Shown here: one piece after another, positions 1 to 8,321 of the stretch | How the letters are laid out: every line of letters starts with the position of its first letter | How positions within the stretch are numbered: position 1 is the stretch's first letter | Assembly (NCBI GenBank): GCA_021404905.1 | Contig: QWHN01000002.1 | Location: 141,582 to 182,379 of the forward strand | Direction: 5' to 3' | Origin: Candidatus Saccharibacteria bacterium CPR2 | Lineage (GTDB): Bacteria; Patescibacteriota; Saccharimonadia; Saccharimonadales; QWHN01 | DNA length: 40,798 nt | The notes under the pieces: generated by a model | The model's input: only the letters and a program-made list of their open reading frames with translations | Told to the model about the DNA's origin: nothing | Database searches by the model: none | Made by a program: the position numbers and the translations under genes

Positions 1-359
1 ACCTTAAAACCTAATTCATTTTTTAAACTAATGATCCTGCCGGCCATCAACGGGCTGAAAGGCGACTGAACATGCAGTATGTCAGGCTTATACCACTTTA
101 GAATTTTCATCGCTTTTGGCCTTGATGCCCAAAGCGGGACACTAAGCCGATTTTTATTGCCAATAACGGCAATGTTTTTGCTAAGCGACTCAATGGGGGA
201 GCTATATACATGCTGCCTTTTTGTCTCTCCCGCAAAATAAACGACCCCGTAACCTTGTTTCTCAAGCCACCCTCCAACTGTCGTCACATACTGTTGCACG
301 CCGTCAAATCTATCTAAAGAGTCATCAATCAAAAACCCGATTTGTAAATTCTTTTTCAT
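1..359 (-). CDS. GT4-type glycosyltransferase, N-terminal part (cut by window edge)
   Basis: The reading frame starts at an ATG complementary to 357-359 and runs off the left edge of the window, so only about 119 N-terminal residues are visible. The protein starts MKKNLQIGFLIDDSLD, followed by a D-G-V-Q-Q-Y segment and later D-I-L-H-V-Q-S-P-F. This is the usual start of a GT-B fold retaining glycosyltransferase: a first beta strand, a G-V-Q loop, then the x-H-x-H/Q-S-P strand. It follows another GT4 gene on the same strand with 14 nt between them, so the two are probably co-transcribed and act on the same cytoplasmic-face glycolipid or glycan. The substrate cannot be told. The catalytic C-terminal half lies outside the window. 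Confidence 0.75.
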   Translation of the reverse strand, partial: MKKNLQIGFLIDDSLDRFDGVQQYVTTVGGWLEKQGYGVVYFAGETKRQHVYSSPIESLSKNIAVIGNKNRLSVPLWASRPKAMKILKWYKPDILHVQSPFSPLMAGRIISLKNELGFK

Positions 360-373
360 TTTTTATCGTTAAT

Positions 374-1513
374 TTAAGCCTTATTATTTAATCTTACCAG
401 ATCTTTATAAATGGACTCGTACCTGTCCACTATTTTTGGATAGTTATATTGTTTTACAGAACTCAGACTCCAATCTTTCAAAAGTTGATTAACTCCTTCA
501 TCAAAGAGTGCCATCTCAAGAAGCCTGCCAAATTCCACCGAATTTTTTGGGTCAACAAGCCCCAACGAGCCTCTACCGCTCAGCACACAAGCATACCCTT
601 GATTATTTCCGGCAACCACCGGCTTTCCGAAAGCCATAGCTTCTATTAAAACTATTCCGAAGCTTTCCCCAAATATTGCTGGGGAGCAGAAGATATCACA
701 AGTATTAAATAATTTGAGTTTTTCGCTTTCATCTACAAAACCCAAAAATTCAACGTTTTTGAGCGAATTATTCTTGATGTACTGCTCTAAAGTGTTTCTT
801 TGCTTGCCATCTCCAGCGATTATTAATCTTACATCCTTATGCTTTTTTGTAAGCTCTTTGAATGCCTTGAGAAGATATATAACTCCTTTTCTTTTTTCCA
901 GTCTTCCTACGTAAAAAATATTTTTTAATTTGTCGTCATATTTGCTTATCTTTCCGGTTTCTTTAGGATTGTATAATTTTAAATCAATACCATTAGGAAT
1001 AATTTCTATCGGTTTTTTGCTGATTTCCTTTGCATATTGGGCTGGGACATTAGAGACTGCCGTTAAATAATGTAATTTAGAAAAAACGCTTTTTGTGTAG
1101 GGTTTGATGGCATGTTCAACGTAACGATTAATCAAATTTTCCGGCAACTTTCCATGAAACGTAGCTACATTTATCGTTTTAGATCTGGAAAGCAGTTGAA
1201 TAGCAAGTATCGGCACCCAGGGTTCATGAAAATGCAATATATCAAAATTCTCTCTACTTAGTAAGTCATCTAATATTGAAGTATCAGTACTAATAGCAAT
1301 GTCTACAAGAGTGTGAAACGGTGTATTGAGCTCTGCAGATTTGCCAATTAATATGGTATCTTCGATCTCATTATTTGGCATTTTAACTGGCTTGGGAGCA
1401 ATAACTTTTACAGTATGACCACGTTTTTTTAGTTCACTTTGATGCGCCAAGACAGTACTTTGAACACCACCTGGCCGGTAAATGTTATAAGGGCAAACTA
1501 TACCAATTTTCAT
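374..1513 (-). CDS. GT4 family glycosyltransferase
   Basis: A 379-residue glycosyltransferase of the GT-B fold, GT4 family. It begins MKIGIVCPYNIYRPGGVQ, the classic first strand and GGVQ loop. In the middle it has H-F-H-E-P-W, then V-G-R-L-E-K-R-K-G, and near the C-terminus the donor-binding stretch F-G-E-S-F-G-I-V-L-I-E-A-M with the E-x7-E pair. The family moves a sugar from a nucleotide-sugar to a lipid or glycan acceptor at the inner membrane face. PimA-like mannosyltransferases of phosphatidylinositol have this architecture, but substrate assignment here is a guess. An in-frame start 18 codons upstream gives a hydrophobic extension that overlaps the promoter. I prefer the internal ATG at 1511-1513 because the family N-terminus begins there and a -10 box lies just upstream. 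Confidence 0.88.
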   Translation of the reverse strand: MKIGIVCPYNIYRPGGVQSTVLAHQSELKKRGHTVKVIAPKPVKMPNNEIEDTILIGKSAELNTPFHTLVDIAISTDTSILDDLLSRENFDILHFHEPWVPILAIQLLSRSKTINVATFHGKLPENLINRYVEHAIKPYTKSVFSKLHYLTAVSNVPAQYAKEISKKPIEIIPNGIDLKLYNPKETGKISKYDDKLKNIFYVGRLEKRKGVIYLLKAFKELTKKHKDVRLIIAGDGKQRNTLEQYIKNNSLKNVEFLGFVDESEKLKLFNTCDIFCSPAIFGESFGIVLIEAMAFGKPVVAGNNQGYACVLSGRGSLGLVDPKNSVEFGRLLEMALFDEGVNQLLKDWSLSSVKQYNYPKIVDRYESIYKDLVRLNNKA

Positions 1514-1528
1514 AAATAATGTACCAAA

Positions 1529-1537
1529 ATTATAACA
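1529..1537 (-). promoter_or_regulatory. Extended -10 promoter of the GT4 gene
   Basis: On the minus strand the sequence reads TGTTATAAT, a perfect extended -10 element, ending 15 nt before the ATG at 1513. Transcription would begin about 8 nt upstream of the start codon. No Shine-Dalgarno sequence is visible in between. This gives the two glycosyltransferase genes their own promoter inside the longer minus-strand cluster. Confidence 0.55.
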
Positions 1538-1553
1538 GATTAAACACAAGTCT

Positions 1554-2483
1554 CTAAAGAAAGCCAATCAATTCATCTGGCATAAAATCATCGATCTCTT
1601 TAGAGGAAGCCACTAGACTTGGAGCATGGCTCGATAAGCCAACGGGCAGATGAACTGCATTTTGATAAATTGTGTCAATCGCGCTAATGGATTTCTTGGG
1701 AACAATATACTGGTCGTTTTCAGAATACAAATTAACAAGAGATGTGGAGATTTTTTTATTGGGTAAAGAAAACTTTAGCATTTTCAGCGTAGTTTTGTAG
1801 TGAGTTTTAAAATCGCTCTGAGACCATAAGTTCATTTCCATATCAACAATTTTATTGAATTCACTCTTACCGGCTCCTTTAGTCTTGGGGCTTCGCCTCA
1901 TTGAAAACTCGATTATTTGTCTTAAGCGTTTATTATTTTTAATAATCAATTTTTCTATCAGCCACGAAATAGTGTTTCTTGAGAACAACCAGCATAGTAT
2001 TCTGAAAACATTTTTGCGCAAAGGCGAAAAATTCAGTTGCTTATCTGACGTAAAACTACCTAAGCTTATCACCTTGCTAATTCTTTGCTGCAAATCAGGA
2101 CAGATCTGAAGCATTGTTGTCACGATAATAAAACCATAAGACATGGTAACGATATTCACACTGTCTTTTTCTTGATAAAGACCAGTTATGCATTTTTTTA
2201 AATAATCCGCATAGTTGTTGAAATTTGGGTTTTGCCATTTCATAGATATCCCGGCATGGCCTGGTAAATCTACAGCCGTAACCGAACCGTATTTATTCAA
2301 ATAAACTGCCAATGAATAGATTCTTTCTATGTTGGAATGATGGCCATAAACTATTAGATATTTTTTCTTTTTGCTTGATTTTAAAAACAGCTTTCGAGTT
2401 TTATACCCTCCAATTTTAACAATTGAGAGCTCATTTTCTGGAATTTCAACTGGGATAGGAGGCATGGTGTTTGGTCTAGCCAT
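1554..2483 (-). CDS. Alpha/beta hydrolase fold protein
   Basis: A 309-residue predicted hydrolase. It shows the fold's landmarks: Y-G-H-H-S-N near residue 46 (oxyanion loop), A-V-D-L-P-G-H-A-G, the nucleophile elbow M-S-Y-G-F around residue 115, an acid candidate in E-N-D-Q-Y-I, and a late histidine in S-S-H-A-P. The serine elbow lacks the first small residue of the ideal G-x-S-x-G. The start codon lies inside the last codons of the upstream LssY-domain gene (ATGGCTAG, an 8-nt overlap), so the two are probably translationally coupled. Its position between a membrane protein and glycosyltransferases suggests a lipid or ester substrate, but nothing in the sequence fixes it. Confidence 0.75.
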   Translation of the reverse strand: MARPNTMPPIPVEIPENELSIVKIGGYKTRKLFLKSSKKKKYLIVYGHHSNIERIYSLAVYLNKYGSVTAVDLPGHAGISMKWQNPNFNNYADYLKKCITGLYQEKDSVNIVTMSYGFIIVTTMLQICPDLQQRISKVISLGSFTSDKQLNFSPLRKNVFRILCWLFSRNTISWLIEKLIIKNNKRLRQIIEFSMRRSPKTKGAGKSEFNKIVDMEMNLWSQSDFKTHYKTTLKMLKFSLPNKKISTSLVNLYSENDQYIVPKKSISAIDTIYQNAVHLPVGLSSHAPSLVASSKEIDDFMPDELIGFL

Positions 2484-3327
2484 GATGTTTAAGATAGCAC
2501 ATGATTAACTGGCCATCAGTATAAAACCTATGTCCATATCCGTTGCGCGACTCATAATAATAGCCCGCCGTTGGGAATTTTTTTACACTATTGATCAATT
2601 TGGTTTTGTCTAAAGACTGGACGATATAATCTCTTTCGGCATCAACGTTCGGGTGGATTATGTGCGTAACCCGGCCAGTTCGATAGCACACTCCAACACC
2701 GTTATCGTACGTACCAGCTCCAAGCCAAAGATTATTCTTATCTGTCTCAGGTAAATCTGTATAGCGCCAAAATCTAACGTGATGTCGCCGAAACGGATTT
2801 TTATTAACTTCCTGCTGGAACACCATATCTTGCTTCTTACCCCTAAGATAGAGGTTATATACCGGTGCGTTCGGGTAAGATTGCCTCAGCAAAGTGCTTT
2901 TTATCATTTTAAAAGCAGTTTTTAAAGTTATTTTATCTGCCGTCCTCCAACCGGCTAAAGTCATGCTTTTTTGGAGCGTCATTTTTGAGCCAACAACAGC
3001 AATATTCACAGGATCTCCAAATAGTCCATCAGCAGTTTGGCTTCTATGCGGAATATTTTGCCGATTTATAGCTCTCGTTATTACTCTAGCCAGAGCAGGC
3101 AAAGCGATATAAGTCACGTATATGTAGGCTAGAAATATGCTGATAATCAGTGGAGTCGCTTGAAATATCTTAGGGATAAACCACTTAACGCTAAAATAAA
3201 TTACGAACCAGCCAATTATGAGGACTACAGCTCTAATACCCCAACGAACAAAAAAATTGGGCTCAACAGACTGCGTATTAAAATCACGCGTCAATAAAGA
3301 TTCATGTTGTATATTTTTTTTCGCCAT
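2476..3327 (-). CDS. Membrane protein with LssY C-terminal domain
   Basis: A 283-residue protein with two predicted membrane helices (about residues 28-50 and 54-82), then a soluble domain. The soluble part has G-D-P-V-N-I-A-V-V-G, W-R-T-A-D, N-L-Y-L-R-G-K-K-Q-D, R-H-H-V-R-F-W-R, W-L-G-A-G-T-Y-D and V-T-H-I-I-H-P-N-V-D-A-E-R-D. These are the landmarks of the LssY C-terminal domain, found fused to or near PAP2-type phosphatases. The biochemical function of that domain is unknown. There is no PAP2 domain here, so this is a free-standing version. It starts 56 nt after the CrtI-type gene, with a TATAAT on the minus strand at 3371-3376 that could give it its own promoter, and overlaps the next gene by 8 nt. 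Confidence 0.8.
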   Translation of the reverse strand: MAKKNIQHESLLTRDFNTQSVEPNFFVRWGIRAVVLIIGWFVIYFSVKWFIPKIFQATPLIISIFLAYIYVTYIALPALARVITRAINRQNIPHRSQTADGLFGDPVNIAVVGSKMTLQKSMTLAGWRTADKITLKTAFKMIKSTLLRQSYPNAPVYNLYLRGKKQDMVFQQEVNKNPFRRHHVRFWRYTDLPETDKNNLWLGAGTYDNGVGVCYRTGRVTHIIHPNVDAERDYIVQSLDKTKLINSVKKFPTAGYYYESRNGYGHRFYTDGQLIMCYLKHHG

Positions 3328-3383
3328 TTTTTACTCTTTAGAGAATAAGTTAACAACTATACTGGGAATTATTATATACGAGT

Positions 3384-4856
3384 CTAGCGTCTCCTTGCGT
3401 GATTTGAAGACTTCTTTATTTCATCGGCAACTGTTCTAGCTGAAGTAATAACAAAGGGTATGCTAACACCAGGCTTTGTGTCTTGGCCAACATAATATAG
3501 CCCGGAAACTTTTAGACTTTTATTGGGAGGCCGCATAACAACATTTTGGCTGGTTGTGTGAGCTAAACCAAAAGCGCTGGAATTATAAGCATTAAACCTG
3601 CTCTTATAGTATCCGGGAGGTTTGATCTGTTCGTAAACAATATCCAGCCTCTTGCCAACATGCCGCTCAATCTTTTCAATTACTGCCTGTCTTAATTCGC
3701 TTAAACGATTTATATCCATCTTCATTCCAGTAGGGAAGGGAAGTACCACTCTTAAACAACTGCATCCTTCGGGGGCAAGCGACTTGTCAGCTAGTGACGA
3801 TAAAGTTGCAAAAAATTGAATATTGTCAGTAGATTTTTTAGATTTCAACTTCAAGCAAAAATCATGCCAATTCTCATCAATAAACACATTGTGAACAGCC
3901 AAAGAGTCGCCCAAATTACCCTGGACACCAAAATTCATGATAATTGCCGATGAAGAATAAGCAGCACTTTTCCAATAGGTTTTAGGGTAGGTTCTATAAA
4001 TATATGGCACTAATTTTGTTTCTGTAAAAGCATAGTCCATCGCCGAAACAACGCTATCAGCAAAAAAGGTCTCTTCTTTTGTAGTTACACCTTTGATTTT
4101 TCCCTTATTTATGTTAATTTTACTCACATTTTCCGAGCATAAAATATCAACCCCTTGACTCAAAGCAAGTTTTTCCAGAGATTCAACGACTTTTTTAAAA
4201 CCTCCCACCGGATACCACAGCCCATCGTCAAAAAGTGAAGCCAGCCAAAATATGTGAAAAGCTGGCAACAGGACAGGATTAAGACCAAGTTGCATTGGTA
4301 TTGTCTCAAGTAAATCTTTAATTTCTTGGCTTTTTAGCGACTGCTTCAAAAAACCATGATATGAGCGAAGAAGGTTAAATTTTTTTAACTGGTTATACGC
4401 CCAGTTTCTTAATTGTATTGATTCGGATTGGTTACCATCATCTTGGAGTTTTGAGCTCATAATTTCATAAGCTCTTCTCGATTCAACAAGTAGTTTTGTT
4501 ACGTCTTCTGAGGAACCAGGCGACATTTTTTCAAATGTATTAAGGCTATCCTCAAAACCAGCTTTTACATCGCGGTAGCCTTGAGGAGTGATAACTCGAA
4601 ACATTGGGTCCAAACGAACCAAATCATAATAATTTTCTCTGTTTTCTCCCAGTTCTCTGAAAAGATCGTCGATAACTTGCCCCATCAAATACCATGTCGG
4701 GCCAAGATCAAAACTAAAACCATGAGCAGTGTGATAATCAGCCCGACCGCCAACATGCCTGTTTTTCTCGAGTATGGTAACTTCATTTCCCTGATTGGAT
4801 AACAAAGCAGCGGCTGCTAGCCCCGAAAATCCTCCGCCAATTACAGTAATTTTCAT
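3384..4856 (-). CDS. CrtI-type FAD-dependent carotenoid/prenyl desaturase-isomerase family protein
   Basis: A 490-residue flavoprotein of the phytoene desaturase/CrtISO group. Its first residues are MKITVIGGGFSGLAAAALL, the FAD-binding Rossmann motif, continued by L-E-K-N-R-H-V-G-G-R-A. The C-terminus has G-L-Y-Y-V-G-Q-D-T-K-P-G-V-S-I-P, the family's second FAD signature. CrtI-family enzymes desaturate or isomerise carotenoid precursors. Relatives include sphingolipid and prenyl reductases, so the exact reaction is open. No phytoene synthase or other carotenoid gene is in the window. I chose the ATG at 4854-4856 because it overlaps the tyrS stop as ATGA and gives the Rossmann motif at the N-terminus. 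A longer frame of 19 more codons would run inside tyrS. Confidence 0.85.
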   Translation of the reverse strand: MKITVIGGGFSGLAAAALLSNQGNEVTILEKNRHVGGRADYHTAHGFSFDLGPTWYLMGQVIDDLFRELGENRENYYDLVRLDPMFRVITPQGYRDVKAGFEDSLNTFEKMSPGSSEDVTKLLVESRRAYEIMSSKLQDDGNQSESIQLRNWAYNQLKKFNLLRSYHGFLKQSLKSQEIKDLLETIPMQLGLNPVLLPAFHIFWLASLFDDGLWYPVGGFKKVVESLEKLALSQGVDILCSENVSKININKGKIKGVTTKEETFFADSVVSAMDYAFTETKLVPYIYRTYPKTYWKSAAYSSSAIIMNFGVQGNLGDSLAVHNVFIDENWHDFCLKLKSKKSTDNIQFFATLSSLADKSLAPEGCSCLRVVLPFPTGMKMDINRLSELRQAVIEKIERHVGKRLDIVYEQIKPPGYYKSRFNAYNSSAFGLAHTTSQNVVMRPPNKSLKVSGLYYVGQDTKPGVSIPFVITSARTVADEIKKSSNHARRR

Positions 4857-6037
4857 CCTTGTTGAGTCAAACGCGCATAGCGCTTTTTGCCAATCTTTAG
4901 CTTTATATTCCAAGCCTTGATGTTTTTGTCATTAACAGATTCACCCGTATCAAACAATTTTACAGCGCCAGCCTCAACCAACCGGTTAAATTGGTTGCGA
5001 GAGGGAACAATCTTATTTTGCACTAACACTTCCCATAAAAATTGACCTTGCTTGTAGTTTATTTTCTCAAAATCACTATCCTGCAAGTTCTTACTCCTAA
5101 CCTGACGCTGAAAATCTTCTTTGGCTGACTCGGCCTTATTTTCTCCATGGATTAATTTTGTTATTTCAAACGCGGTTCGCTCCTTGGCTTCAAGCGGATC
5201 TCCCGAAACTATGTTCGCCACATTTCTAAGAGGGATTCGCGTCAACCGCGTTAACAGCACTTCCGTCATACTATCCGGCAACGCCATAATGTTCCTGAAT
5301 AATTCTGAAGGGGATACATTCAGGAAAACACCCGTTCCTTGGCTTTTAGACATTAATTTGCCACTTTCCGGATCTGCTATCAAATTAGTTGTAATTACAA
5401 ACTTTTCTTTGTTATTTAATCGTTTTTGCAAAATTCTGCCCGCCAAGGCATTGAATGTCTGGTCAGTACCGGCAAGCTCAACGTCAACATCCATGACCAC
5501 GCTGTCATAACCCTGCATCAGAGGGTAAAGAAACTCATGGAGATAGATCGGCTTGTCGTTTTTTAGGCGCTTTTGGAACATATCTCTTTCAGTCATCTGT
5601 TGAACTGTGAAATTTGTTGCCAAGCTGAGTATTTCTTCAAAATTTAGATTCGCCAGCCATTTAGAATTGTACATAATACGCACGGGATTATGCTTGTCCT
5701 GAAAATTTAGCAATGGTTTTATTTGCTTTAACCAAAGTTTAACATTTTTATCTACTTCTTCTTTGCTAAGCTGTGCCCTGGCGCTATCTTTATCTGTTGG
5801 ATCTCCAATTCGTGCGGTAAAATCACCAAATAACACGATTACTTCGTGTCCAAGACTGCGAAATTCTTCCAGCAAAATAAGATTTTGCGCATGGCCCAGG
5901 TGTAAAGCTTCTCCGGTTGCATCAAATCCTATATAAAACCTCAATTTTCTTGATTTTGCTGCTTCTTCAAAAGCTTTTCGGCTTGGAATTACCTCAGATA
6001 TCACGCCTCTGTCAAAAATTTCTTTTAGTGCCGGCAT
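4853..6037 (-). CDS. tyrS: Tyrosyl-tRNA synthetase
   Basis: Cytoplasmic class I aminoacyl-tRNA synthetase charging tRNA-Tyr, 394 residues. The HIGH-type motif is H-L-G-H-A-Q-N around residue 47, in the context G-F-D-A-T-G-E-A-L. The tyrosine/tRNA-binding segment Y-D-S-V-V-M-D-V-D-V-E-L-A-G-T-D-Q and the KMSKS-type loop K-L-M-S-K-S-Q-G follow. A small S4-like RNA-binding region sits at the C-terminus. The H-L-G-H form fits the shorter TyrRS subfamily. The ATG has an AAGGAG about 13 nt upstream. The stop TGA overlaps the start of the CrtI-type gene, so this housekeeping gene heads the minus-strand cluster. No T-box leader is seen upstream. Confidence 0.97.
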   Translation of the reverse strand: MPALKEIFDRGVISEVIPSRKAFEEAAKSRKLRFYIGFDATGEALHLGHAQNLILLEEFRSLGHEVIVLFGDFTARIGDPTDKDSARAQLSKEEVDKNVKLWLKQIKPLLNFQDKHNPVRIMYNSKWLANLNFEEILSLATNFTVQQMTERDMFQKRLKNDKPIYLHEFLYPLMQGYDSVVMDVDVELAGTDQTFNALAGRILQKRLNNKEKFVITTNLIADPESGKLMSKSQGTGVFLNVSPSELFRNIMALPDSMTEVLLTRLTRIPLRNVANIVSGDPLEAKERTAFEITKLIHGENKAESAKEDFQRQVRSKNLQDSDFEKINYKQGQFLWEVLVQNKIVPSRNQFNRLVEAGAVKLFDTGESVNDKNIKAWNIKLKIGKKRYARLTQQG

Positions 6038-6174
6038 TTTTAAATATTTTCTCCTTGTATCAATGATTGCTTGCCTCTTGAAATAATATATCTCATAAGC
6101 CCGACAAGCAAACTTACCTTTAATAAACCATACCCCATACTATAACAGATAGCATAAGCGTATTGACTAGATGC

Positions 6175-6240
6175 TTGATTTATTATATAGCATATAGTAT
6201 ATTACTTTAGACAGATTAGTATAAGGGGTGGGAGAAGGGA
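6175..6240 (+). promoter_or_regulatory. Promoter and Shine-Dalgarno of the sortase locus
   Basis: TTGATT at 6175-6180 and TATATT at 6198-6203 are separated by 17 nt, a good sigma-70-type pair. Transcription would begin near 6210, giving a leader of about 37 nt. The purine-rich stretch GGGAGAAGGGA at 6230-6240 is a strong ribosome binding site for the ATG at 6247. This gene therefore has a conventional leader, unlike many others here. An overlapping alternative is TTGACT at 6163-6168 with TATAGC 17 nt downstream. Confidence 0.6.
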
Positions 6241-6246
6241 AACGCC

Positions 6247-6444
6247 ATGAGCAATGGTTCAAATGAAACAGGTCAAGTTCTTGGCGCCGCTACAACCACT
6301 TTAGCTGGTGCCGCTGGAGTTGCTGTTTTGCCCAACACAGCTGGGTCAACATTACTACAGTTTATGAGCATTGCCGCAATCATACTTGGTAGCGCTTTGC
6401 TGATTACTGCTGTTGTGCGTAAATACGCCAAACACGTTAACTAA
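6247..6444 (+). CDS. Miniature sortase substrate with LPNTA sorting signal
   Basis: A 65-residue protein that is almost entirely a sorting signal. Residues 1-27 are small and Gly/Ala/Thr rich, starting MSNGSNETGQVLGA. Residues 28-32 are LPNTA, followed by a hydrophobic segment (about 35-57) and a basic tail R-K-Y-A-K-H. This is the layout of a cell-wall sorting signal. LPNTA is the form used by class D sortases of bacilli. Cleavage after the threonine would leave a mature peptide of only 31 residues. There is no clear N-terminal signal peptide, so export probably relies on the single helix inserting N-out. The sortase gene begins 6 nt after the stop, making a dedicated enzyme-substrate pair very likely. 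Confidence 0.8.
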   Translation: MSNGSNETGQVLGAATTTLAGAAGVAVLPNTAGSTLLQFMSIAAIILGSALLITAVVRKYAKHVN

Positions 6445-6450
6445 ACTATC

Positions 6451-7038
6451 GTGAAGTTATCTAAATACAAAAAGTTTTTCATGCCTATACTAGGCATGGC
6501 ATTAGTAGCCGCGGGTATTCTGGGGCTATTTTTGCATATACAAAAAACTACCCCAATAGTTTTTGACTACGTTAACGACACGCCTGTTAATGCTGCTCAA
6601 ACAAGTTCGGAAGAAATCGAGTATGTCAGCGGCAAGCCCGTAAATATCTCCATACCTTCAATAGGAATGAATCTGGAAGTTAAGCCCGGGTATTATAACG
6701 CCGCGTCCCAAAGCTGGACTCTATCTGAAACCGCAGCTCATTATGCCACTATCACGAAGCCGGCTAACAATAAAGAAGGTAATACATTTATATACGGTCA
6801 TAATTTACCTAAGGTGTTTGAACCCCTTTCAAACCTAAAAGCTGGCGATATAGCCTATATCGGCACCGACAATGGTAAAACTTTTAAATACCGCTTAAAT
6901 AGAGTAACGGTGGCATCGCCAAGCGATACGGCTGTTCTTAGATATAGCGGCAGTCCCGTGCTGACAATCCAAACATGCTCCGGGGCATGGTATGAAAAAC
7001 GTTCTCTGTTTTGGTTTGAATATGTTGAGGTAACCTAA
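6451..7038 (+). CDS. Sortase (class D/E-like)
   Basis: A 195-residue membrane-anchored transpeptidase. It has an N-terminal anchor helix (about residues 10-30) and an extracellular catalytic domain. The catalytic triad is visible: His117 in Y-G-H-N, Cys176 in L-T-I-Q-T-C-S-G and Arg184 in E-K-R-S-L-F. The enzyme would cut the LPNTA motif of the small protein encoded just upstream and join it to a surface amine. It starts with GTG at 6451, 6 nt after the substrate's stop, and is followed after 5 nt by the GT2 gene, so all three appear to form one operon. Class D/E is inferred from the substrate motif and the compact size. Confidence 0.92.
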   Translation: MKLSKYKKFFMPILGMALVAAGILGLFLHIQKTTPIVFDYVNDTPVNAAQTSSEEIEYVSGKPVNISIPSIGMNLEVKPGYYNAASQSWTLSETAAHYATITKPANNKEGNTFIYGHNLPKVFEPLSNLKAGDIAYIGTDNGKTFKYRLNRVTVASPSDTAVLRYSGSPVLTIQTCSGAWYEKRSLFWFEYVEVT

Positions 7039-7043
7039 AAACC

Positions 7044-8321
7044 ATGCAAGAGATTACTTTTTACACTTTTTTAATTATTGGGTTTATTTATTTTTCCCAC
7101 ATCGCGATATTCTGCATTGGCGGCAATATTTACGACATCGTCCAGACGCTAAACAAAAACAAGCTAAAAAATTCAAGGTATAAAAAATATCACCCTCAAG
7201 TAAGCGTGCTGATCCCAGCCTATAATGAAGAGCTCGTAATTGAAAGATGTTTGGAATCTGTTATAAAAAGTCAGCATCGAAAACTTCAAATTATTGCTAT
7301 TAACGATAATTCTAGTGATAACACCGCGCAAATTGTTCGAGAATTTATCCGAAATAACTCCAAGAAAAACATACGTCTTATATCCAGGCGTAAAAATCAG
7401 GGCAAAGCCATGGGGCTAAACTATGCTTTGAAGAAATACGCGACAGGCGAGCTAATAATGACTCTTGATGCTGATTCAATTCTGGAAAAACGGACTATAT
7501 CAAACGCGGTTAAATATTTTATCAATAATAATATTCACGGAATCGCGGCAAACGTACGTATTTTGCCTAGCAGGGGTTCTTTCTTAAACTTACTGCAACT
7601 TTTCGAGTATTTGGTGAGTTATAGAACAAAAAAATTCTATTCACTGACAAACTCTGAATTCATAATTGGCGGGGTAGGGTCGGTATACAGAAAAGATACG
7701 ATGAAAAATTTTGGATACTATGATGATTCTTCGGCTACTGAAGATATCGGGCTAAGTATGAAAATAGCTTCAAGCGGGACAAAAAGCATGAAGTTAAAAT
7801 ACGCGTCCAATGTAATTGCTTTCACCGAATCAGTATCAACAATCCCGCAGTTGCTCAAACAACGCTATCGCTGGAAATATGGAAATCTGCAAAATTTATT
7901 TAAATATTCCAGTAAATTTATAGCTAATCGAAAAAACCAGTCGAAAGTAATGCTTTTTTATCGCTTACCGATGTCTTATTTATCTGAGATATTGCTTTTA
8001 CTTGAGCCGTTTTTGCTTAGTTACGCGTTTTATTTGTCTTATAAGTCTGGAACTATTTCTGTATTTGTGAGCGCATATATACTGCTCAGCGTCTACAGTG
8101 CCTTTGTTTTGTGGAGCGACGAATATTTGTCTGTAGCCAATAAACGCAAACTAAGCCTTGCCGTGCCAGCCCTATATTTTTTATTTTATATAATGAGTTT
8201 TATACAAATTGCCGCTGCGATAAAATGCTTAGGCAAGATTCCATCTATAGCCACATCAAATTCCAGTAATAATACTTGGATATCCCCAAAAAGACTTGGG
8301 GCAAAAATATTGCTTAGATAG
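7044..8321 (+). CDS. Processive GT2 glycosyltransferase (PgaC/IcaA or hyaluronan-synthase like)
   Basis: A 425-residue inner-membrane polysaccharide synthase. It has an N-terminal helix (residues 5-27), then the GT2 domain: V-S-V-L-I-P-A-Y-N-E, D-N-S-S-D, L-D-A-D-S (the D-x-D metal site), E-D-I-G (catalytic base region) and Q-R-Y-R-W (the Q-x-x-R-W motif of processive synthases). Several C-terminal helices follow (about 305-410). Enzymes of this type polymerise GlcNAc or related sugars while extruding the chain. The gene follows the sortase by 5 nt and its 3' end overlaps the convergent deacetylase gene by 8 nt. The pairing resembles poly-N-acetylglucosamine systems (synthase plus deacetylase), but the sugar is inferred. 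Confidence 0.85.
   Translation: MQEITFYTFLIIGFIYFSHIAIFCIGGNIYDIVQTLNKNKLKNSRYKKYHPQVSVLIPAYNEELVIERCLESVIKSQHRKLQIIAINDNSSDNTAQIVREFIRNNSKKNIRLISRRKNQGKAMGLNYALKKYATGELIMTLDADSILEKRTISNAVKYFINNNIHGIAANVRILPSRGSFLNLLQLFEYLVSYRTKKFYSLTNSEFIIGGVGSVYRKDTMKNFGYYDDSSATEDIGLSMKIASSGTKSMKLKYASNVIAFTESVSTIPQLLKQRYRWKYGNLQNLFKYSSKFIANRKNQSKVMLFYRLPMSYLSEILLLLEPFLLSYAFYLSYKSGTISVFVSAYILLSVYSAFVLWSDEYLSVANKRKLSLAVPALYFLFYIMSFIQIAAAIKCLGKIPSIATSNSSNNTWISPKRLGAKILLR

Noticed and set aside
1514-1567. Longer N-terminus of the GT4 protein
   Set aside because: The extension would cover the extended -10 promoter and precede the conserved first strand of the family.
5121-5510. Plus-strand open frame of 129 codons inside tyrS
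   Set aside because: It is a shadow of tyrS. Its composition is Ser/Thr rich and no domain is seen.
6038-6246. T-box riboswitch upstream of tyrS
   Set aside because: The region has no TGGNACC-like T-box core or terminator hairpin on the minus strand.
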